This document shows, piece by piece, positions 1-5,400 of a stretch of DNA of 5,461 bases. The first letter of the stretch is position 1; the number at the start of each line of letters is the position of its first letter. The DNA is from CAYNST01 sp964399955 (GTDB lineage Bacteria > Pseudomonadota > Gammaproteobacteria > Pseudomonadales > Cellvibrionaceae): positions 1 to 5,461 of the forward strand of contig CAYNST010000169.1 of NCBI GenBank assembly GCA_964399955.1, in the 5' to 3' direction. The position numbers and the translations under genes are program-made. Under the pieces are notes generated by a model. The model was not told the origin of the DNA. It made no database searches and worked only from the letters and a program-made list of their open reading frames with translations.

Positions 1-1
1 G

Positions 2-190
2 CTCCGTCCCACGGTTGGGTACCAATCGCGCTGCAGCTTGAACAGCGCCGGGTAAACGGGATTGCGGCACAGCCTTCACCGCGCGCGCATTAGGCTTATG
101 TTGCGGCTTGATCTGCCGAATCCGCTCTATACGTGCCAAGTCGTCTGCCTGATGGTATTCACAGACGAATGGCAGATCAATAGGAGCGGT
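2..190 (-). CDS. Unrecognised open frame running off the left edge (partial)
   Basis: A minus-strand frame stays open from just after a TAA at 191-193 to the window edge, about 63 codons. It reads roughly PIDLPFVCEYHQADDLARIE, then a basic stretch (RIRQIKPQHKPNARAVKAVP), then an alanine-rich end. I do not recognise the family. The composition (charged helix-like segment, balanced codons) looks more like protein than random frame. There is no in-frame ATG; possible starts are TTG at 139 and GTG at 79, neither with a clear ribosome binding site. It may therefore be a decayed or broken gene, or chance. It lies downstream of the aminopeptidase gene on the same strand. The remaining bases, 191-280, show no gene. 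Confidence 0.3.
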
Positions 191-271
191 TTATGTGGGG
201 CGGGAGAAATTCTCTGCAGCTGCCTCGCGGCGAATTGCGGTTTGCCCTCTCTGCCAGCAGCCTTCAGTGGG

Positions 272-286
272 GCCTGATGATCAGGC
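272..286. other. Short palindrome across the map stop codon
   Basis: The arms GCCTGAT (272-278) and ATCAGGC (280-286) are perfect inverted repeats around one central base, and they include the aminopeptidase stop codon (281-283). As RNA this gives a stem of about 6 bp with a 3-nt loop. No T tract follows on the minus strand, so it is at best a weak 3' stabilising hairpin rather than a convincing intrinsic terminator. Confidence 0.3.
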
Positions 287-1027
287 TACCGTCAACAGTA
301 TCGGCCGCGCATCGGTGATCACCATGGTGTGCTCAAACTGAGCCGATAAACCGCCCCTTGGCCCTACCAGGGTCCAGCCGTCGGCCGCTTCTTCCGCGTT
401 GCTGCAGCGGGTGGACAGAAACGGCTCTATGGTGATGACCAGACCCTTGTGTAGACGCCGCCGATCCAGCGGGTCGTAATAGCCGGGTATCTCGCCCGGT
501 TCTTCGTGCAGCGCCCGGCCCACACCGTGGCTGCAAAGATTGCGGATGATTTTATAGCGCTTCAGCTTGGCCACTTTTTGAATGGCCTTGCCGATATCGC
601 TCAACGGCCTGCCTGCCCGCGCACTGTTGATGGCCTGCTCCAGAGCCTGCTGGGTGGCATTCAACAGACGCAATTTTTCCGGGGCAAAGGGCGGCACCAC
701 AAACGAGCCGCCGGTATCGGCAAAGTAGCCGTCTTTTTCTGCTGACACGTCAATATTGACCACATCGCCAGGCTGAATGACCCGACTGCCAGGAACGCCG
801 TGGGCCACTTCTTCATTGACGCTGATGCAGGTGTAACCTGGGAAGTTGTAGGTCAATTTGGGTGCGGACTGCGCGCCCAAGAATTCCAACCGCTCCCGGC
901 CAATGTCGTCCAACTCCGCTGTGGTCATGCCCGGCTCGGTGCGCTGCTGCATGTGTTTAAGCACAGTCGCCACAATCCTGCCGATCTGCCGCAGCTTGTT
1001 TAAATCCTGTTCTGTTTCAATGGTCAT
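281..1027 (-). CDS. map: Type I methionine aminopeptidase, probably a secondary paralogue
   Basis: This cytosolic metallopeptidase removes the initiator methionine from new proteins whose second residue is small. The 248-aa length fits the bacterial type I family. The pita-bread fold ligands are all visible: D93 (NIDVS), D104 (FADTG), H167 (CSHGVGRALHEEPG), E201 (TIEPF) and E232 (FEHT). H76 (EEVAHGVPG) is the substrate-contacting histidine. They match E. coli Map D97, D108, H171, E204 and E235, by my recollection of that enzyme. Sequence around the sites (CSHGVGRALHEEP, EPFLST, DGWTL) recalls the divergent second aminopeptidase such as Bacillus YflG/MapB rather than the housekeeping copy. The ATG at 1027 has an AAAGG ribosome binding site at 1037-1041, 9 nt upstream. 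The gene lies 23 bp after the methyltransferase gene and is probably co-transcribed with it. All key residues are intact, so it should be active. Confidence 0.95.
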   Translation of the reverse strand: MTIETEQDLNKLRQIGRIVATVLKHMQQRTEPGMTTAELDDIGRERLEFLGAQSAPKLTYNFPGYTCISVNEEVAHGVPGSRVIQPGDVVNIDVSAEKDGYFADTGGSFVVPPFAPEKLRLLNATQQALEQAINSARAGRPLSDIGKAIQKVAKLKRYKIIRNLCSHGVGRALHEEPGEIPGYYDPLDRRRLHKGLVITIEPFLSTRCSNAEEAADGWTLVGPRGGLSAQFEHTMVITDARPILLTVA

Positions 1028-1050
1028 GCTTTATAGCCTTTGATAGCCGT

Positions 1051-1680
1051 TTATTCGGCTGCCGCTGCCCACTTGCGGCAGTAACAATAAATGAATTTCT
1101 GCACGGTGCCCCAGGGCGTGCGATGTTCTTCTTTGACCTGCTCTAGCAACGCAAAAGACCCGCCAAATTGCGCGTGCAGTTCATCGGCGCTGTAGCGAAC
1201 TACCGGCAAGCCGCTGCAGTGGGTTGGCCCGTCGTGGTCAAAGGTGGCCAGAATTACGTGCCCGCCCGGTTTGAGCGCGTGCAGAACCGTCTGCACATAG
1301 CGGCGGCGGTCGTCTTCCTCAGTCAAAAAATGAAACACTGCGCGGTCGTGCCAGAGGTCGTAGTCATTGGACGCAAGCGGCGCGTCAGTGATGTTGGCTT
1401 CCAGCCACTGCACTCGTGCGGCGGCGTCACCCAGCCGCTGCTGGGCTGCCTTTAGTGCGGCGCCAGAGAGGTCCAGAACCGACACCTGGCTGTAGCCGCC
1501 CGCCAGCAGATCGTCCACCAAGGTCGACGCACCGCCGCCAACGTCAATGATGGCAGCGGATGGGTTGAGGCCGGTCGCTTCAATCAGCCGCATCGACTGC
1601 TCGGCGTGCTCCTGAAACCAACTGACGTCGTTCGAGGTTTTGCTGGAGTAGACCTGCTCCCAATGTTCTTTGGATTCCAT
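1051..1680 (-). CDS. Class I SAM-dependent methyltransferase, substrate unknown
   Basis: This 209-aa cytosolic protein has a complete Rossmann-type methyltransferase core. Motif I is IIDVGGGAS (44-52), which binds SAM. The acidic residue after strand 2 is D70 (SVLDLS). Motif III is ANITD (95-99), motif IV is YDLWHDRAVFHFL (107-119), and the KPGG turn is at 137-140. The N-terminal HWEQVY and VSWF segments are typical of a widespread group annotated only as class I methyltransferases. WHDRAVFHFL is characteristic of that group, and I know no established substrate for it; a small molecule or a protein is possible. The ATG at 1680 is supported by AGAAGG at 1690-1695, 9 nt upstream. It is the first gene of a probable two-gene unit with the aminopeptidase. 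Both act on small cytosolic targets, but I see no proven link. A cysteine pair near the C-terminus (YCYC, 199-202 region) is noted without known role. Confidence 0.92.
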   Translation of the reverse strand: MESKEHWEQVYSSKTSNDVSWFQEHAEQSMRLIEATGLNPSAAIIDVGGGASTLVDDLLAGGYSQVSVLDLSGAALKAAQQRLGDAAARVQWLEANITDAPLASNDYDLWHDRAVFHFLTEEDDRRRYVQTVLHALKPGGHVILATFDHDGPTHCSGLPVVRYSADELHAQFGGSFALLEQVKEEHRTPWGTVQKFIYCYCRKWAAAAE

Positions 1681-1793
1681 GCGGTGCTGCCTTCTGCATT
1701 GAATGATGTGAGGTAAGCGTCACTGAACCGCAGGAGTTCGACCGCCGCAGACAGATACAGACAAAAGCTACCCAGATGCTAACACAGCACCGC
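1681..1793. repeat. Perfect 9-bp inverted repeat in the methyltransferase leader
   Basis: GCGGTGCTG (1681-1689) and CAGCACCGC (1785-1793) are exact reverse complements, 95 bp apart. On the minus-strand transcript the near arm fills exactly the 9-nt spacer between the AGAAGG ribosome binding site and the methyltransferase ATG. If transcription starts above 1793, the arms could pair in the leader and mask the start region. The match is seen in sequence; the regulatory role is inferred and could be chance. Confidence 0.4.
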
Positions 1794-1844
1794 TGGCCGT
1801 TGTGATTGGACTATTGGGAAAAGGAGCGAGGAGGACTGACCGGA

Positions 1845-1874
1845 TATATCGGCGGCAATAGAAGTGATGGTCAA
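1845..1874 (-). promoter_or_regulatory. Weak sigma70-like promoter candidate for methyltransferase-map
   Basis: On the minus strand TTGACC (1869-1874) is 5 of 6 to the -35 consensus. It is followed after 18 bp by GATATA (1845-1850), only a poor -10. Its start point would give a leader of roughly 160 nt containing both arms of the inverted repeat at 1681-1793. No better pair was seen between 1681 and 1926. This is a pattern match only. Confidence 0.25.
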
Positions 1875-1926
1875 AAGAATGCGGCTGCCACCCAAGCTTG
1901 CGCCGCGACCACACCCATAAATCAGG

Positions 1927-2112
1927 CTAAGCGGTGAGCACCACCAGCATCATGCCGATAAATGCAAGGCTAACGCCCACAACCCACGCCAGCTCCTGGC
2001 GTTTACTGGACTGCTTCATCGGACCGGCAGACAGAATGACTGTTTTACAGCGGCCGCACAGATCTTCCGTCGGCAGTGCACCCATATCGGCCATAACCTT
2101 CTGCATCGCCAT
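1927..2112 (-). CDS. Small CxxC protein with a C-terminal membrane helix
   Basis: This is a 61-aa protein of no family I recognise. It has a soluble N-terminal half with one CxxC pair (C19 and C22, in DLCGRCK), then a basic linker (MKQSSKRQE, 32-40). A single hydrophobic segment at about 41-60 (AWVVGVSLAFIGMMLVVLTA) ends the chain, so it should be tail-anchored with the basic, cysteine-bearing part in the cytoplasm. One CxxC could be half of a zinc site completed by dimerisation, or a redox pair. The ATG at 2112 has AGAGGG about 6 nt upstream (2119-2124 region); a second in-frame ATG two codons later is less well placed. It is monocistronic: nothing on this strand lies within 245 bp downstream. 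Start signal, domain logic and topology favour a real gene, but its small size leaves doubt. Confidence 0.55.
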   Translation of the reverse strand: MAMQKVMADMGALPTEDLCGRCKTVILSAGPMKQSSKRQELAWVVGVSLAFIGMMLVVLTA

Positions 2113-2526
2113 AACAGGCCCTCTACTTGTAGGTTGACTAACAATCTTGCTCAGATGAGTTTAGACGGTGTTTGTGACAGTATTTTTTCAATTAAAAGAT
2201 TATCCCAAGACGGCCAAACGGGGACGGACAAACCTGCTGACACCGGCCAGTTCAGTCGCTGGTAAGACAGCGGAGTTGCGACAAGGTTTGTTGGCGGTAA
2301 TCAATTAAGAGCAGGTAGGGGGGGAGTGCGGCGCTCAAGTTTTGGCCGAATAGACGGCGAAGGCAACCTCGACCTGCTTTGCGCCGAGCGCATTCTTCTA
2401 CTTTGGATATCGGTGAGATCAGCTTGTCCGCTGTTGGTTATGGCGCAAAAGCCGGCGCCAGGATTAGCCGGCTATAACTTGGTGAGGGTGGGAGCACAAT
2501 GGTATGAGGGGGCGCCGGCCCACCCC
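2113..2526. other. Non-coding stretch between the 61-aa gene and the operon end
   Basis: About 410 bp hold no convincing gene on either strand. It contains the operon terminator (2446-2473) and an AT-rich patch (2181-2204) about 70-90 bp upstream of the 61-aa gene. That patch is the likely place for the gene's promoter, although no good -35/-10 pair stands out. It also has an 8-bp inverted repeat (ACAAACCT 2228-2235, AGGTTTGT 2284-2291) of unclear meaning. Confidence 0.5.
2446..2473 (-). terminator. Intrinsic terminator after the 232-aa gene
   Basis: On the minus-strand transcript a 7-bp GC-rich stem (AGCCGGC / GCCGGCT; plus-strand 2467-2473 and 2450-2456) with a 10-nt loop runs straight into TTTT (2447-2450). 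It lies about 53 bp past the TAA of the 232-aa gene, the position expected for the end of that operon. The T tract is short, so efficiency may be modest. Confidence 0.6.
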
Positions 2527-3225
2527 TTACTGCTGCGTCTCCAGGTCCTGCTCAACAACCGTCCGGAGTTCCGGCGCGTATTCCACATGCAGGTTGTCGA
2601 GGAAGGCGTTGAACAGCGTGCTTTCCAGTTCTTTTAACTGTTCCTTGCTGTAGCGGTTGGTCCAGCCTTCGTAGTAGAAGGAGGTCATGTTAATAGAAAG
2701 CGTCATGATGGATTCGGAGTTGATCGGAACGACTACAAAAGGGCTGGGTGCGTCACCGTCAATCAAGCTCCACTCAAACCGCGACCAGTAGACTCCGTTC
2801 CTTTCCATGCGACTGAAGCCGAGGGCACTGACCTCCTTTCCATCTTCGCCAAGCGCCAGCAGGAGCACTCTCGACCAGGCCTCCAGGACTTCAGGGTTGG
2901 CAAGAGCCCCTTTCATCTGATGCTCTTTTGTCAGCCGCACCAGAGCGACACGAATGTCGTAGCGCGCCACATCGTGGGTTGTCCGCTGATCCTCGACAAT
3001 CCAGGCTTGATCCGCCAGTAACAGTGATTGTCCTCCCATGTCGTCGGTTTCCCACTTGGGCTCTAGTGAATCGAAGTGGCCGGCAGTTGCGACAAAATTG
3101 TATTCGCGGCGTTTCAGATGTTCCGCTGGCAGGCGGAAGGAAATTTCTGCCTGCTTGACGCTGAAGCCTACTAGGTCGCCCTGGTCGAACTGCGGGCCTA
3201 CCAAATCTCCAGGGTACTTGGTCAT
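2527..3225 (-). CDS. Hypothetical protein, candidate immunity or chaperone partner
   Basis: This 232-aa protein is unrecognised. It has no signal peptide, no membrane segment and no cysteines, so it is probably cytoplasmic. The N-terminal half is polar and mixed. The C-terminal part shows two strand-like runs (FVVVPI, 163-168; SIMTLSINMTSF, 172-183) followed by an amphipathic helix (KEQLKELESTLFNAFLDNL, about 194-212). This alpha/beta pattern loosely recalls DcrB/DUF1795-like secretion-associated proteins, but I would not assign it. Its ATG overlaps the stop of the hydrolase-like gene by 4 bp (ATGA), with AGGAG 7 nt upstream, so the two are translationally coupled. In polymorphic-toxin loci a small gene overlapping the 3' end of a toxin gene is usually its immunity gene; that is the main reason for the suggestion. 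A terminator follows at 2446-2473. Confidence 0.8.
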   Translation of the reverse strand: MTKYPGDLVGPQFDQGDLVGFSVKQAEISFRLPAEHLKRREYNFVATAGHFDSLEPKWETDDMGGQSLLLADQAWIVEDQRTTHDVARYDIRVALVRLTKEHQMKGALANPEVLEAWSRVLLLALGEDGKEVSALGFSRMERNGVYWSRFEWSLIDGDAPSPFVVVPINSESIMTLSINMTSFYYEGWTNRYSKEQLKELESTLFNAFLDNLHVEYAPELRTVVEQDLETQQ

Positions 3226-3983
3226 TTTTTTGCTCCTGACATGGCCACAAAGTCCACAAAGGTTCTTTTCAACTGCGTGGATTGTTGCCGCGCAACGGAA
3301 ACGGGTGCCATCATGCTGTCAATGCCGTCCAGCGTACACATCAATTCGTCCCGCCAACGCGCCTTCCTGCTGCCCGGTAGCCGGTCTAGTTCGCGCCGCA
3401 AATCTGCGCTGTGACTGGCGGCGGCGATGATCGCCACTCGATTGGCTTGGTAGTCGTAGTAATCCAACGGCGCGTCAATTCGATTTGAGGCTGCTTTTTT
3501 ATCGGTCAATAGTCGTATCAGGGCGGGTGTATCCGCGACCGGGTTGACCAGGAAAAACCGGTGCGATGAAAGAGTCCCGGGAATCTGCTGCAGCGCTTGT
3601 TGCAATAGAGCAGCGCCTTCCCGCTCCACATGCCAGCTCACAGGCTCCGCCGTTACCTGGTTTTGTTTTATCACCTGAACCAGCTCATTCACCGCCTGCT
3701 GCGTGCCTCTCGAATGGCCAGGCACACCCCAAGAACCCAGCTCGTTGATCACCGAGCTGGGGTTGTAAAAGACGGCTTTTTTGGCCGCGCCACCCGTTCC
3801 TATCTGCTTCTCTTTGGCCTTGGATAGAGCATCGGTCAAGCCGTCCCCGCTTCCATTGATATAGATGCCGAAGCCTGAAACATTAGCGTCTTTCATTTTT
3901 TGCAGCTTCTTAGCGGAAAATGTAGACACCTCCCGATAAAGTCCCGGTGCTCGGTCTTGTCCCTGGCCAATCTTTTTCATGCC
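3222..3983 (-). CDS. Alpha/beta-hydrolase-like protein resembling polymorphic-toxin C-termini (5' end in gap)
   Basis: The frame enters from the assembly gap and ends at 3222. Counting from the first visible Met (3980), 252 residues are present; the true start may lie in the gap. GFGIYINGSGDGLTDALSKA (37-56) and FYNPSS (71-76) recall the INGxNN...A and YNPTxG segments of alpha/beta-hydrolase domains at the C-termini of contact-dependent and haemagglutinin-type toxins. A literal GxSxG motif, GHSRG, sits at 88-92. The strand-turn-helix that should carry the nucleophile in this family (VSWHVEREGAALLQQAL, 114-130) has R120 where Ser is expected. NPVAD (146-150) and H190 (ASHSADL) could supply the Asp and His. 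The tail (about 200-252) is basic and helical. No signal peptide is visible in the part present. It overlaps the 232-aa gene by 4 bp. The toxin resemblance comes from remembered motifs, not from a search. Confidence 0.7.
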   Translation of the reverse strand, partial: GMKKIGQGQDRAPGLYREVSTFSAKKLQKMKDANVSGFGIYINGSGDGLTDALSKAKEKQIGTGGAAKKAVFYNPSSVINELGSWGVPGHSRGTQQAVNELVQVIKQNQVTAEPVSWHVEREGAALLQQALQQIPGTLSSHRFFLVNPVADTPALIRLLTDKKAASNRIDAPLDYYDYQANRVAIIAAASHSADLRRELDRLPGSRKARWRDELMCTLDGIDSMMAPVSVARQQSTQLKRTFVDFVAMSGAKK

Positions 3984-4083
3984 NNNNNNNNNNNNNNNNN
4001 NNNNNNNNNNNNNNNNNNNNNNNNNNNNNNNNNNNNNNNNNNNNNNNNNNNNNNNNNNNNNNNNNNNNNNNNNNNNNNNNNNN
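3984..4083. other. Assembly gap of 100 Ns
   Basis: Exactly 100 Ns separate the ATPase gene from the hydrolase-like gene. A round number is the usual placeholder for a gap of unknown size, so the missing DNA could be a few bases or several kilobases. It hides the 5' part of the hydrolase-like gene and possibly one or more whole genes. Any protein read straight through it, for example from an ATG near 4151, is an artefact. Confidence 0.97.
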
Positions 4084-4089
4084 ACCTCC
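4084..4089 (-). promoter_or_regulatory. Perfect ribosome binding site at the gap edge
   Basis: On the minus strand the ATPase stop TGA (4090-4092) is followed at once by GGAGGT, a full-strength Shine-Dalgarno sequence. The start codon it serves must lie within about 5-12 bases, inside the gap. This shows that a further gene follows the ATPase with almost no spacer and belongs to the same operon. It may be the hydrolase-like gene or another gene before it. Confidence 0.7.
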
Positions 4090-5271
4090 TCAATCTGCCC
4101 ACTGCCAAGGTGGAGCGTCCAACAACCCTTGACCCAGAATGATGGTCTCACCCAGATCTTTAGCTAAAGCGATGGTGTTGCAGTGGGTGTTTTCTTCCAG
4201 AGTGGCAATGAGGCGTGGCGCGTGGGAGACCACCCAAACCTGGGTTTCCCGCGATGCACGCGTGATCAACCGCCCCAGGGCGGGGAGCAAGTCGGGGTGC
4301 AGGCTGGTTTCCGGCTCATTCAGTACCAACAGTGAAGGCGGCCTGGGTGTGAGTAGGGCGGCCACCAACAACAGATAGCGGAGCGTGCCGTCTGACAGTT
4401 CGGCCTGATTCAGGTCGCGCAACAGCCCGTCTTGCTGAAAGCGCAACAGAAAACGGTTGCCGAAGTCCGCGTTGAAACCAATTGTCGCTCCCGGAAATGC
4501 GTCATCTATCGTTGCACTCAGTGCCTCGCGGTCGCCAATCTCGTATAGGGTCCGCAATGCTGCCACCAAACTGTGACCTTCATGATCAAGCACCGGGGTT
4601 CGGGTGCCCATCTGCGGTATACGAATGGCTGATTGAGGGTCGGTTCTGAATTGATCGTAGAAACGCCAGTTGCGGATGGTTTGCCGGACAGCGTAAACCT
4701 CCGGCACTGCCACCGGGTCACTGATCTCGTTCAAAATGCTTTCGTAAGCGTTCAGGTGGGCGTTGTAAACCGCCCACTTTCTTCCGGAACGTATTTTAAC
4801 CACAGGCCCAACCCGATCGACAAGGCAGTTGCTGGGACGATAAACGTCACCCGCCCAGATGCATTCGCGCTTTATCTCCGGGTCAAACTGAAACATGGAC
4901 GGGTCGCGGTAGCCCGCCGCCCCTTGCGGAGCAGGCATTCCGAGCGAGACGGCGTAGCCGAAAGACTCGCCTACAAAGCCGAGTCTCAGCCGAGTGTTTT
5001 TCTTGTTGGCTGTGCCCTGAACGGCAGCTGAGCCAGCTCTCATCCCTTTGGTGAATTTTTCCGGGCCGGCCCAAAACGTGTGATCAAGGCCGCCTTCCTG
5101 TGCAATCGACGCAATCAGGTCGCCTTTTGCGGTATCCGCAAGCAGCCGCAGCGCTTTATACAGATTGGATTTTCCGCAACCGTTGGCCCCCGTCACCACA
5201 TTGAGCCCAGACAAGGGGGAAACAATGTTTTTAAGACTGCGGTAGTTGGATACGGCAATTGCTTTGATCAT
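4090..5271 (-). CDS. SMC/RecF-like AAA ATPase (AAA_21 type, no TOPRIM)
   Basis: This is a complete 393-aa ATPase of the ABC/SMC-related RecF-like class (COG4637-type by appearance). An N-terminal strand and IAVSNYRSLKN lead to Walker A GANGCGKS (28-35). The central 100-280 region is the divergent insert. The ABC-type signature is ELSDGT (291-296), Walker B LLVLNEPE (314-321), the D-loop SLHPDLL (323-329) and the H-loop VVSHA (347-351). Walker B has N318 where Asp is usual; E319 is kept, and I recall NEPETSLHP as common in this subgroup, so it need not be inactive. The chain ends soon after the H-loop (PPWQWAD), leaving no room for the TOPRIM nuclease of OLD proteins. It would act in the cytosol as a dimer, presumably with a partner encoded nearby. 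The ATG at 5271 lacks a clear ribosome binding site but overlaps the upstream stop (ATGA), so translation is probably coupled. A GGAGGT follows its stop. Confidence 0.9.
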   Translation of the reverse strand: MIKAIAVSNYRSLKNIVSPLSGLNVVTGANGCGKSNLYKALRLLADTAKGDLIASIAQEGGLDHTFWAGPEKFTKGMRAGSAAVQGTANKKNTRLRLGFVGESFGYAVSLGMPAPQGAAGYRDPSMFQFDPEIKRECIWAGDVYRPSNCLVDRVGPVVKIRSGRKWAVYNAHLNAYESILNEISDPVAVPEVYAVRQTIRNWRFYDQFRTDPQSAIRIPQMGTRTPVLDHEGHSLVAALRTLYEIGDREALSATIDDAFPGATIGFNADFGNRFLLRFQQDGLLRDLNQAELSDGTLRYLLLVAALLTPRPPSLLVLNEPETSLHPDLLPALGRLITRASRETQVWVVSHAPRLIATLEENTHCNTIALAKDLGETIILGQGLLDAPPWQWAD

Positions 5272-5400
5272 AAGCTAGGAGTCGTCCCGGTTTCTCGCCA
5301 GGCAGTTGTGAAAAGGCGCGTCCCAAGACCTGTGCCCTGGTCGCTCTCAGTCCATTCGGCTAATTGAGTCGCCATCGTCGGATGTGCAGGGTACCCCAAC
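5268..5400 (-). pseudogene. C-terminal stump of a gene cut off by an insertion sequence
   Basis: A minus-strand frame reads LGYPAHPTMATQLAEWTESD and continues to TTPSL before TGA at 5268-5270. That stop overlaps the ATPase ATG as ATGA. Upstream the frame continues only into the presumed insertion-sequence end, where a TAG at 5415-5417 closes it. The Met at 5375 could start a 35-aa peptide, but it has no ribosome binding site. I therefore read the frame as the tail of a longer gene, once translationally coupled to the ATPase and now interrupted. The family is not recognisable from about 44 residues. The alternative is a short leader peptide that delivers ribosomes to the ATPase start. Confidence 0.45.

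Noticed and set aside
141..168. 7-bp inverted repeat TCGTCTG / CAGACGA with a 14-nt loop
   Set aside because: Lies within the open edge frame, has no T tract and is short enough to be chance.
62..277. A 71-codon plus-strand frame near the left edge
   Set aside because: No ribosome binding site, cysteine- and leucine-rich low-quality translation, and it runs opposite to all supported genes; the minus-strand frame over the same bases looks more protein-like.
1881..1906. Possible terminator (GCGGC / GCCGC, then ATTCTTTT on the minus strand) after the 61-aa gene
   Set aside because: Only a 5-bp stem with a 16-nt loop and a broken T tract; too weak to call.
2228..2291. 8-bp inverted repeat ACAAACCT / AGGTTTGT
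   Set aside because: The arms are 48 bp apart with no associated promoter or gene start; expected by chance at this length.
2326..2637. A 103-codon plus-strand frame starting with GTG behind a G-rich stretch that mimics a ribosome binding site
   Set aside because: Its last third is antisense to the 232-aa gene and it runs through that gene's terminator; the translation has no domain-like pattern.
3222..4151. A single 309-aa protein read through the Ns
   Set aside because: Its first 22 residues are an out-of-frame reading of the ATPase 3' end, and the frame across a gap of unknown length is meaningless.
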